DNA of 34,745 bases from an uncultured Dehalococcoidia bacterium (GTDB taxonomy: Bacteria; Chloroflexota; Dehalococcoidia; GIF9; UBA5629): the NCBI GenBank assembly GCA_937975645.1, contig CALJTV010000002.1, positions 1 to 34,745 of the forward strand. The letters are read 5' to 3'. Under the pieces are notes generated by a model. The model was not told the origin of the DNA. It saw only the letters and a program-made list of their open reading frames with translations, and did not search any database. The position numbers were made by a program, and so were the translations under genes. Positions 1 through 6,795 of the stretch are shown here, piece after piece; position 1 is the first letter of the stretch, and the number at the start of each line of letters is the position of its first letter.

Positions 1-1
1 G

Positions 2-2482
2 TTCAGTCATAAATACCGGGTGGCGATAACTGCCGTCTGGGTGGTGGTGGCGGTGGCCCTGTTTTTTACCGCGCCACACCTTTCCCGTGTGGGCGTGACC
101 GATGAAAGCCAGTTCCTGCCGCAGGAAAGCGAGTCGATTCAGGCGCTGAGGCTGCTAAACGAGAAGTTCGCCGCCGGCATCCACAGGTCTGCGAGCACCG
201 GTCTCATCGTCATCTACAATGGGCAGGGGCTGGGCGATGCTGACATACAGCAGGCAAAAGCTATCCATGACTGGCTAATTTCTGATTCGGCACCTGATGC
301 GGTCAAGCGGGTCACATCGGTCTTTGAGGAAGAGGTCCTGCGCTCAAAGCTGGTGAGCGCTGACGGGACGACGATGCTGATGCTGGTGGAGTTTTCGGTA
401 ACCCCCCTTTCTGACAAGGGCAAGGAGACCGTTAGTCAGATACGGGACTACCTGCACCGTAACTACCCCGATGCCCAGGTGTACCTCAGCGGCGAGATCG
501 GCTTTTTCCACGACATGTTCCGCTCCATCCAGGAGACGGTGCGCCGGACGCATCTCATCACCATAATTCTGGTGGCGGTGCTGCTGATCATCATCTACCG
601 CTCACCGGTGGCAATCTTTGTGCCGCTGATTACCATCGGCTGCAGCTTTGGAGTGGCGCGGGGGATACTGGGTTACATGGCTGCCGCCGGCGTGCCCATC
701 GCCACGCTGGTGGACGCCTACCTGGCGGCGGTCATCTTCGGTGTCGGAACCGACTACTGTCTGTTCATCGTCTCCCGCTTCCGCGAGGAGCTGGAGAGGC
801 GCGAGCGAGTGGACGCCCACATCTTCGCCATGAGCCGTGTGGGTGCGGTGATCGCTGCCAGCGCGCTCACCGTGGTAGTTGCCTTCCTGGCGCTAGCTAT
901 CTCCCGCTTTGGCATGACCAGGACCGCCGGCTATTCTTTGGCGATAGGCGTTGGCATCACCCTTATCGCCGGGCTCACCCTAGTGCCGGCGTTGATGTCT
1001 CTCTTCGGCAGGCACCTTTTCTGGCCTGCGAAAATGTCCTCTGCCAGGCGAAGACTCGGTTTCGGCTGGGCGGATATCGGTAAATGGATCAGCCGGCACC
1101 CGGTCGTGGCTGCGGTGGTCCCCACCGTGCTGCTGCTGCTGCCTTACCCGGCGCTGCTGCACTTCGAGCGAACTGCCGACATCATCAGCCAGATACCTAG
1201 CACTGTGGAATCGGCGCAGGGCTACCGCCTGGTGGCAGAGCACTTCCCCATAGGTGAGTTCTCGCCGGCATACCTCCTCATCGCGGCGCCGGGCGGCGAT
1301 ATAACTGCCCCTCCTTCTCTGGAGGCGGTCGAAAAATTAGCAAAGTCGCTTGAGGGCGTCCCCGGTGTTGCTCGCGTCGACTACTACTCAGCGCCGGCGG
1401 ACGAGCTTATGGTGTTAGTTGGCGAAGTGCGTGGTGCTGGAAAGGCGCTTGCCAGCGGTGACCTTATGGCGCTGCAATCGCTGCAGGAATGCGGCGATGT
1501 AATGCAGAGGCTTGCGCTGCGGTATCCCGGGATCGTGCACAGCCCCAATTTCCAGAAAGTAGTGGCGGACTTAAGAGGACTTTCTGCCATGGCGGGGCAG
1601 ATGACAACTGCTGCCAGCGACCCGCAGGCTGTGGCAAGGCTGCTTGCCGAGCTGGGGCGGTTGCTGCCGCAACTGGCTGATGGGCTCGATAGATTAGCCA
1701 GTGAGTTCAGGCTTGAGGTCGAAACCCCGTTCACGGAATATCTGCGCGGCACCTATTTCTCCACGGACAGGACTCTTGCCAGGATCAACATCATTCCGGG
1801 GGCAGACCCCTACTCGCCGCAGGCGGTGGAGACGGTGGGCAGACTGAGGGAGGCTGTCAGCAAGGGCATCGATGCTTCGAGTTTGAAAGGTAATGGTTAT
1901 TATGTGGGTGGTGTCAGTGCCCTACTGGCTGACATCCTTGCCACCAATGATACCGACTTCGTGCGAGTGACGGTGCTGGCGACGCTAGGCATATTCATAG
2001 TGATCGTGGTCCTCCTCCGCAGCCTGCTGGCGCCGCTATACATGGTGCTCACAGTGCTGTTCACGTATGGTGCCACCCTGGGGATAGCTACTTGGCTCTT
2101 TCTCGATGTTGTCGGACACCCTGGCATAATGTATTTGGTGCCGGTATTCATCTTCGTGGTGGTGGTGGCGTTGGGGGCTGACTACAACATCTTCCTCATG
2201 TCGCGCGTCCGGGAGGAGATGGAGCAGTGGTCGGTGAAGGAAGCGGTGGCACGTGCGGTGGGCAGCACCGGTGGGGTGATAACCGGCTGCGGCATCATAC
2301 TGGCGGGCACTTTTGCCACGCTGGCGACCTCGCCGCTGCGCGTGGTACTGCAGATAGGTGCCGCCATCGCCATTGGCGTGCTCATCGACACCTTCATTGT
2401 GCGGGCGTTTTTTATGCCGGCGATCGCCAGGCTGGCTGGGCGCTGGAGCTGGTGGAGACCCTTCAGACGACGGCAGCCATGA
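2..2482 (+). CDS. MMPL/RND-superfamily transporter (5' end outside window)
   Basis: A large membrane exporter of the MMPL family, which usually moves lipids or other hydrophobic compounds across the cytoplasmic membrane using the proton gradient. The reading frame is open to the left edge: a GTG exists at 20, but the preceding codons encode residues (FSHKYR) that fit the basic stretch before the first helix of the family, so the true start is probably just outside the window. Counting from the GTG at 20, the protein has 820 residues with two halves. Each half has a large non-cytoplasmic loop followed by a helix bundle, and each bundle carries the family signature G-x-D-Y-x-x-F-x-x-S-R-x-R-E-E (near residues 243 and 719), with both Asp-Tyr pairs intact. 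The C-terminus ends with a short basic tail. The substrate cannot be inferred; no partner gene is visible downstream. Confidence 0.9.
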   Translation, partial: FSHKYRVAITAVWVVVAVALFFTAPHLSRVGVTDESQFLPQESESIQALRLLNEKFAAGIHRSASTGLIVIYNGQGLGDADIQQAKAIHDWLISDSAPDAVKRVTSVFEEEVLRSKLVSADGTTMLMLVEFSVTPLSDKGKETVSQIRDYLHRNYPDAQVYLSGEIGFFHDMFRSIQETVRRTHLITIILVAVLLIIIYRSPVAIFVPLITIGCSFGVARGILGYMAAAGVPIATLVDAYLAAVIFGVGTDYCLFIVSRFREELERRERVDAHIFAMSRVGAVIAASALTVVVAFLALAISRFGMTRTAGYSLAIGVGITLIAGLTLVPALMSLFGRHLFWPAKMSSARRRLGFGWADIGKWISRHPVVAAVVPTVLLLLPYPALLHFERTADIISQIPSTVESAQGYRLVAEHFPIGEFSPAYLLIAAPGGDITAPPSLEAVEKLAKSLEGVPGVARVDYYSAPADELMVLVGEVRGAGKALASGDLMALQSLQECGDVMQRLALRYPGIVHSPNFQKVVADLRGLSAMAGQMTTAASDPQAVARLLAELGRLLPQLADGLDRLASEFRLEVETPFTEYLRGTYFSTDRTLARINIIPGADPYSPQAVETVGRLREAVSKGIDASSLKGNGYYVGGVSALLADILATNDTDFVRVTVLATLGIFIVIVVLLRSLLAPLYMVLTVLFTYGATLGIATWLFLDVVGHPGIMYLVPVFIFVVVVALGADYNIFLMSRVREEMEQWSVKEAVARAVGSTGGVITGCGIILAGTFATLATSPLRVVLQIGAAIAIGVLIDTFIVRAFFMPAIARLAGRWSWWRPFRRRQP

Positions 2483-2655
2483 GGTCGGGGGAATAGGGGC
2501 ATCAACCGCCTGAATGGGGAAGGGGACAGCAGTGGCGGCTATTCGAAGGGGGACGGAAAGAAGAAAACAGTGGTTGACCTAATTAGCCCATGTGTGGGCT
2601 TAAATGTCACTGGTGCAGCGGGCGACCACGTATGATGTACGGCAGGACGCTTTTG

Positions 2656-2664
2656 TGGTATATT
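2656..2664 (+). promoter_or_regulatory. Extended -10 promoter for the riboswitch leader
   Basis: TGG followed by TATATT forms an extended -10 element (TGn-TATATT), which places the transcription start near 2671, at the first base of the riboswitch aptamer. No good -35 hexamer is seen at 16-18 bp, which extended -10 promoters tolerate. The rest of the 313-bp gap after the MMPL gene (2483-2650) holds only a hairpin with arms AGCCCA/TGGGCT at 2585-2600 without a T-run; I see no gene there. Confidence 0.5.
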
Positions 2665-2671
2665 GAACTAA

Positions 2672-2733
2672 GGCGATGAGGCTCGCCGGGGGAGTCCCCG
2701 AACAGCCCGATGAGGGATGATAGCCTCTACTGG
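2672..2733 (+). promoter_or_regulatory. Fluoride riboswitch (crcB motif) aptamer
   Basis: The sequence closely matches the crcB-motif aptamer known from Thermotoga and others. P1 is GGCG (2672-2675) with CGCC (2684-2687). The P1 loop AUGAGGCU contains GAGGCT (2678-2683), perfectly complementary to AGCCTC at 2722-2727, which is the characteristic pseudoknot. P3 is CCC (2706-2708) with GGG (2714-2716), followed by the conserved AUGAU linker and a UACUG tail. An unusual extra hairpin, GGGG-GAGU-CCCC (2688-2699), sits in the P1-P3 junction, where characterised examples have only a few bases. Fluoride and Mg ions would stabilise the pseudoknot, sequestering AGCCTC from the overlapping terminator and switching the downstream gene on. 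Recognition is by eye; a covariance-model score was not available. Confidence 0.85.
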
Positions 2734-2754
2734 CTCTGCCGGTAGAGGCTTTTT
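2722..2754 (+). terminator. Riboswitch-controlled intrinsic terminator
   Basis: A 13-bp stem is formed by 2722-2734 and 2738-2750 (one G-U pair, three-base loop) and is followed by TTTTG. Its 5' arm begins with the same AGCCTC that forms the aptamer pseudoknot, so terminator and ligand-bound aptamer are mutually exclusive: off without fluoride, on with fluoride. Confidence 0.85.
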
Positions 2755-2795
2755 GTTTTGCCGCTGCGGAAGGCGGTCACTTAGGAGGAAAGGGA

Positions 2796-3638
2796 TTGCC
2801 GACAGAAAGCGGAGCCCATCACAGGCTGGGCGCTGAATTTCGTCGCCGCGTTATCGGCTATATAGAGAGGTGTCGGCTGGAAGACGGCGGCTACTTCTTT
2901 GCCCGTGTGCCGCCGTCTTGTGCTGCTGATACCTACTTTGCCGTTAAAGGCCTTGCCCTTCTCGGTGCCAAGCCGGTTGACCCCTCTGCTGTGACCGGGT
3001 TCTTCCTCAACCAGCTTAGAGAAGGTGCGCTGGGCAGCATCACCACCGTATTCTTTGCTGTGGAGGCTCTCAGTGAGCTTGGGGAGATACCCGCCGAGGT
3101 TAAACGCCATGCGCGGCAGCTCATCATGGCGCAGCGGAACAGCCTCCGTGGCTTCGGCACCGTGGACGACATCTACATCGAGGTCTCCTCTGAGCTGGAG
3201 GAGACCTATCAAGCGGTGAGCGTGCTCAAAGCCACGGGTGCCGAGTTTGATGGGGAAGAAGTATGTGACTTTGTGCGCCGTACGTTCAATGGGGATGGTG
3301 GTTATGGGAGGGGCGGCAGGTCCACGCTGGCATCCACTTATTATGCCACCGCGATTTATCAGATGCTGGGGGTGGAGGTGCCCCGGGCTGCGGCGACAAA
3401 GGCTTACCTCCGGCGCAAAGAGGCGCGCTGGGAAGTGCGGTTCATCGAGGACCTATACTGGCTGGCTGGTGCGCTTACCAGCGTCGGTGAGCGGCTTAAT
3501 CAGCCTGAAAGGGCTATCGAGTTCGTCCTTGGCTGCCGCCGCCGCGGCGGCTTTGCCCGTGCTCCCGTCATCGGCATCCCCACACTCGAGTACACCTTCT
3601 ACGCCCTTTCCATCCTCAAGGAAGCGAGTGCCCTATAG
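2796..3638 (+). CDS. Alpha/alpha-toroid protein (prenyltransferase / squalene-cyclase repeat family)
   Basis: A 280-residue soluble protein with no signal peptide. It starts at TTG 2796, seven bases after a clear AGGAGG (2783-2788). Repeats of the type DGG(Y/F)...(A/S)(D/T)TY(F/Y)A...LLG are visible near residues 28-57, 165-190 and 250-275, with weaker copies between. This is the helical-hairpin repeat of protein prenyltransferase beta subunits, terpene cyclases and related toroid domains. The DxDD motif of squalene-hopene cyclases is not visible, nor is a convincing zinc-ligand set of protein prenyltransferases, so the catalytic role is open; it may be a binding scaffold. It is the only gene following the fluoride riboswitch and ends facing a minus-strand gene. 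Fluoride-dependent induction is inferred from the leader. The fold assignment is reasonably safe, the function is not. Confidence 0.8.
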   Translation: MPTESGAHHRLGAEFRRRVIGYIERCRLEDGGYFFARVPPSCAADTYFAVKGLALLGAKPVDPSAVTGFFLNQLREGALGSITTVFFAVEALSELGEIPAEVKRHARQLIMAQRNSLRGFGTVDDIYIEVSSELEETYQAVSVLKATGAEFDGEEVCDFVRRTFNGDGGYGRGGRSTLASTYYATAIYQMLGVEVPRAAATKAYLRRKEARWEVRFIEDLYWLAGALTSVGERLNQPERAIEFVLGCRRRGGFARAPVIGIPTLEYTFYALSILKEASAL

Positions 3639-3652
3639 ACAAGCGGAGAAAA

Positions 3653-3693
3653 GAGGGCCGGCACGGGCTGAGCAAAGCCGCGTGCCGGCTCTT
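3653..3693. terminator. Hairpin between convergent genes
   Basis: GCCGGCACG (3657-3665) pairs with CGTGCCGGC (3681-3689), extended inward by GGCT/AGCC. On the minus strand the stem is followed by a pyrimidine-rich run containing TTTT, so it best serves the minus-strand FHA operon; on the plus strand the T-run is weak. Confidence 0.6.
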
Positions 3694-3700
3694 GGTGGGG

Positions 3701-4945
3701 TTATGATTTGAAGGTCAGGGTGAGGATGTTGGCGAGCTTGATTTCGTCGCCGTCCTTAAGTGGCTGCTTGCCCTTGCCCCTGATGCTGGAGCCGTTCAAC
3801 TCGGTGCCGTTGGTACTGCCGGGGTCCTCGATGTAGTAGTTGCCACCTTCGCAGTGGAGCCGGACGTGTTCCCTGGAGATCATGGCTGCCTTTTCCGCGT
3901 CCACCAGGGAGCGGAAGTCCTTCCTCCCCAGGACGCCGCCATTCGAGGGGAAGGCTACACCTTTTCCGCTTGCGGTGACAAGCTTGGGACCCGGCTCTAG
4001 CGAAGCGGTCTTGGTGCCGGTGGACTCGTCCGCCCGTGTGCTGGCAACGCAGGAGAGGTGCCCCAGCCGCGTGCCAGCGTCTCCCCCAGCATAAGCCAAA
4101 GCGGGCTTCCTGGTGACAAAGGCTATCGCTGCCACGGTGGCGGCAGCCATCAGCGCAGCCAGGAGGACATAGAGTAGCCTGAGGCTGGGACCGTTGCCGC
4201 CAAAGCTGAGGGAGAAAGTGCTCCCCTCACCCGCGCTGCCGCTAGCCGTACCGCTAGCGGTGTTGAGGGTAGCGGCAGGGGCGGCGACGGTGACGGTGGT
4301 GCTGGCGGTCACGGTGCCGTCCTCATTGGTGGCGGTGAGCGTGTAGGTGGTGGTGGAGGTGGGGCTGACCACGTATGAGCCAGAGGCGGGGACGGAGCCG
4401 ATGCCGGGCGATATGGTGACGGTGATATTCCTTTCCAGGACATCGCTCACTGTCCAGTTCAGCGTGGCAGTCTCACCGGGCTGTATGTAGCTGGGGCTGG
4501 CACTGAAGGCGTTGACCACCGGCGGTGGGTCTATCTGCTGCTGGGGCTGTGGCTGCGGTTGCGTGACCACGATCACGCTGGGGCGCACGCACACCGCCCA
4601 GGAGCACCTCGGGTAGCAGGGGCAGCAGGGCTGGCACTGCTGACAGCAGTCATATGGGGCTGGTGGTGGGGGTGGGGGTGGAGGAGGTGGAGGCGGTGCC
4701 GGTGGGAATGGCGGAGCCGCCGGGGAGTCTGAGGTACTGACTGATGCCGATGCTGCGGCGGTGGTGGTCACCGTGACCGTGACCGTGGGGTCATCCCCGG
4801 TGGCGTTGACGGTGACAGTGGCTGTGGCGGAGGAATCAGCCTGCGCCGAGCTTTCTTCGGCGTATGCCGGCGTGACCCCGAAGAGCAGGGCAGAGCACGT
4901 CAGGAGTGCTGCTGCCAGAGCCAGGAATGGTCTTTTGAAGTCCAT
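3701..4945 (-). CDS. Secreted/anchored Ig-like protein with Pro-rich and Cys-rich stalk and cytoplasmic FHA domain
   Basis: A 414-residue type I membrane protein, the last gene of the FHA operon. Order: signal peptide (1-29, AYA before Glu), Thr/Val-rich segment, a run of 12 prolines (84-95), a cluster of eight cysteines (100-119), one Ig-like beta-sandwich (about 143-220, with the PG-x-x-x-x-L-W and TTTYTLTATN signatures), a transmembrane helix (255-277) and a C-terminal FHA domain (about 332-413) with GR, SREH and STNGT residues intact. The predicted topology puts the stalk outside and the FHA inside, where it would bind a phosphothreonine protein. An ATG 18 bases upstream is open, but its first codons (Lys-Gly-Gly) are the Shine-Dalgarno AAAGGAGGT, so I chose the ATG at 4945. 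The signal sensed is unknown. Confidence 0.85.
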   Translation of the reverse strand: MDFKRPFLALAAALLTCSALLFGVTPAYAEESSAQADSSATATVTVNATGDDPTVTVTVTTTAAASASVSTSDSPAAPPFPPAPPPPPPPPPPPPAPYDCCQQCQPCCPCYPRCSWAVCVRPSVIVVTQPQPQPQQQIDPPPVVNAFSASPSYIQPGETATLNWTVSDVLERNITVTISPGIGSVPASGSYVVSPTSTTTYTLTATNEDGTVTASTTVTVAAPAATLNTASGTASGSAGEGSTFSLSFGGNGPSLRLLYVLLAALMAAATVAAIAFVTRKPALAYAGGDAGTRLGHLSCVASTRADESTGTKTASLEPGPKLVTASGKGVAFPSNGGVLGRKDFRSLVDAEKAAMISREHVRLHCEGGNYYIEDPGSTNGTELNGSSIRGKGKQPLKDGDEIKLANILTLTFKS

Positions 4946-4966
4946 CTTTTTACCTCCTTTCATTTT

Positions 4967-5047
4967 CTATTCGTTGACCTTGACTAACAGGGCGGAGAAT
5001 AGTAGCAGTGCCGCTGTTACGATGAAGACTATAGTTCTGAAGCTCAT
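4967..5047 (-). CDS. 26-residue single-pass membrane peptide
   Basis: A very short gene between two FHA genes. Its ATG (5047-5045) overlaps the TGA of the upstream FHA gene as ATGA, and the Shine-Dalgarno AAGGAGGTGAA lies inside the end of that gene, so it should be translationally coupled. It encodes MSFRTIVFIVTAALLLF followed by SALLVKVNE: a short basic start, about 18 hydrophobic residues, then a polar tail. Its stop is followed at once by the Shine-Dalgarno of the next FHA gene. I do not recognise a family. A role as a small membrane partner of the neighbouring FHA proteins is inference from position. The alternative is a coupling device that carries ribosomes to the next gene. Confidence 0.6.
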   Translation of the reverse strand: MSFRTIVFIVTAALLLFSALLVKVNE

Positions 5048-6636
5048 TTCACCTCCTTGTTGTTTTTGTTTTCTTTCCTGAAAGCGATGCTCAGTTTGCC
5101 TGCCAGTTCGATGACATCGCCATCTGAAAGCGCATGCCTGCCAGTGCCTTTAATCTCTTTGCCGTTGAGCTTGGTGCCGTTGGTGCTGCTGCGGTCTTCG
5201 ATGTAGTACTTGCCGTTTTCATACCAGATGTTGAAGTGCTGCCGCGATATGTAGACGGCGTTCTCCGGCAGCATGGCACCTTCGAAGTCATGCCTGCCGA
5301 ATGACCTGGCGTTGCCAGCCAGGAGTATCTCACCGCCATCGGGCAGTACCAGCTTCGCCGGCGGTGCCTCCACCACCGGCGTGGTCGCCGGCAATGTATT
5401 TGTGTATGGAGTCACACCCGGCTGGGTAGCGCTGCTTTCCTGTGTGGCTACCTCCGGCGCCTGTCTGACCTTCGCCGGTCTCCTCGCCATCAGGAGGGCG
5501 AGGACGGTTATCGCTACAACCGCCAGTGCCAGCAGGGCGATAAGCCCCCAGAGGAGATACGGCGGCTGCTCCACGGTGACTGTTACTGACATGGACTGGG
5601 TCGTGCCGTCAACATAGGCGGTGGTGAGGGTGTAGGTGGTGGTCCTCTGTGGCGACACCTGGACTGTCCCGTTTAAGCCCACGCTGCCCACACCGGTAAT
5701 CGACACCTGGGTCGCCCCCGGGGCACTCCAGGAGAGCGTTGCCGTTTTTCCCTTCCTTATAACAGTCTGGTCGGTGCTGAAGGTGGGTGGTACCCTGGGG
5801 TTGACCGTTATGGTCAGGGACGATGATGCCGTCTTGTCCGATTTGCCCTTCGCCATTAGCGTGTAGGTGGTGGTGGCGGTGGGGGTGACCGAGGTGGAGC
5901 CGGAGGCAGCGACTGTCCCGATACCCGGAGATATGGTGACGCTGCTAGCGTTGGTGGTTGTCCAGGTAAGGGTCACCGTTTCCCCCGCCTCGATGGAGGT
6001 CTTGTTGGCGCTGAACGAGTTTATCACTGGTGGGGCGGCCGGCTCCGGTGCCGGGGTGGGTATGTCCGGGGGATAGTAGCCCCCGGTGTAGTTGAAGCTC
6101 AGCGAGCGCGTCGACCAGGTGCTACCGGAGAGGAACCACATCCTCCACACATACCTACCGGGCGGGTCGAAGGGCTCGGCGACGAACGGTCCGAGCTGCC
6201 AGACGCCGGCATGCGGGATATGCCAGCGGTAGCACAGCCAGTGCCCGTAAGGCAAGGTGCCCGGAGGGTAGTACTCCCAGAGATAGAAATAGCCTGAGCT
6301 GCTGACTGATACGATAAGGTAACAAGCCCAGTTGCGGTACAGGTTGGTCAGGATCTGCCCGTAACTGTTGACCAGGCAGGCACCCACTATCGAGCCGGGG
6401 GCGGTGCGCGGTGCCACCTCCGGTGGCGAGATCTGCAAGGAGGGCCAGGTCTGACCGTACACCTCCACCTTTACCGGGGGCTCCTTAGGCTCCTCCCCGC
6501 TGTATGGTGGTTGCCATGGCTCGGTGGGGTCTGCCGGTGGGAAGGGATAGTCCTGCGCTGTGGCGGGGGATATTAAGCCGATAGCAGCCAGAGAAGCCAG
6601 GACGACTATCAGGAAGACCGAAAGGGACCTTTTCAT
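5044..6636 (-). CDS. Receptor-like membrane protein: extracellular beta domain, two Ig-like domains, TM, cytoplasmic FHA
   Basis: A 530-residue type I membrane protein. Signal peptide 1-27 (ATA before Gln), a Pro-rich linker, an aromatic-rich extracellular domain (about 84-183) that is also present in the neighbouring gene at 6796-7893, two Ig-like domains (about 203-279 and 282-356, both with the GxxxTLxW and TTTYTL signatures), a transmembrane helix (361-384), a linker, and an FHA domain (about 440-525) with FGR, SRQH and STNGT intact. The gene is the first of a sub-operon: a 159-bp gap upstream carries an 11-bp direct-repeat array and a -10 element. There is no enzymatic domain, so it should work as a sensor or scaffold that recruits a phosphorylated protein to the membrane. 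The start has only a weak ribosome binding site (AGGGG, 13 bases upstream). Confidence 0.88.
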   Translation of the reverse strand: MKRSLSVFLIVVLASLAAIGLISPATAQDYPFPPADPTEPWQPPYSGEEPKEPPVKVEVYGQTWPSLQISPPEVAPRTAPGSIVGACLVNSYGQILTNLYRNWACYLIVSVSSSGYFYLWEYYPPGTLPYGHWLCYRWHIPHAGVWQLGPFVAEPFDPPGRYVWRMWFLSGSTWSTRSLSFNYTGGYYPPDIPTPAPEPAAPPVINSFSANKTSIEAGETVTLTWTTTNASSVTISPGIGTVAASGSTSVTPTATTTYTLMAKGKSDKTASSSLTITVNPRVPPTFSTDQTVIRKGKTATLSWSAPGATQVSITGVGSVGLNGTVQVSPQRTTTYTLTTAYVDGTTQSMSVTVTVEQPPYLLWGLIALLALAVVAITVLALLMARRPAKVRQAPEVATQESSATQPGVTPYTNTLPATTPVVEAPPAKLVLPDGGEILLAGNARSFGRHDFEGAMLPENAVYISRQHFNIWYENGKYYIEDRSSTNGTKLNGKEIKGTGRHALSDGDVIELAGKLSIAFRKENKNNKEVK

Positions 6637-6677
6637 TTCTTACACTTAACCCCTGAACATGACATTTTCTTGGTTTA

Positions 6678-6743
6678 AATATACGCGTTCTGGGAAAGGA
6701 TTGCTTGACTGCAGAATGACAGACCGCTGACAGTTTTTTGACA
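6678..6743 (-). promoter_or_regulatory. Four-site 11-bp direct-repeat operator and -10 of the FHA-Ig sub-operon
   Basis: On the plus strand TGACT (6706), TGACA (6717), TGACA (6728) and TGACA (6739) recur at exactly 11-bp steps; on the minus strand these read TGTCA/AGTCA. Twenty-two bases beyond the last half-site lies TATATT (6683-6678, minus strand), a -10 for the gene starting at 6636. The place of the -35 reads AAGCAA, far from consensus, as expected for an activator-dependent promoter. Head-to-tail 11-bp repeats with a TGTCA core resemble the pho box of PhoB-type regulators. The likely binder is the FHA-winged-helix protein at 10490-11173. The array is seen directly; the binder is inference. 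Confidence 0.7.
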
Positions 6744-6795
6744 AGATAGGAAACGACGGGGGGATGTTTGCGGGGTATAACGAAGGGTATTAAGG

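Noticed and set aside
2572-2600. TTGACC and the AGCCCA/TGGGCT hairpin as promoter or terminator
   Set aside because: TTGACC has no -10 at the right distance, and the hairpin has no T-run.
3238-3711. Plus-strand frame of 157 codons overlapping the toroid gene
   Set aside because: It lies in another frame of a gene with clear repeats and crosses the terminator between the convergent genes.
4946-4963. Upstream ATG giving six extra residues to the FHA protein ending at 3701
   Set aside because: Its codons are the Shine-Dalgarno AAAGGAGGT of the ATG at 4945.
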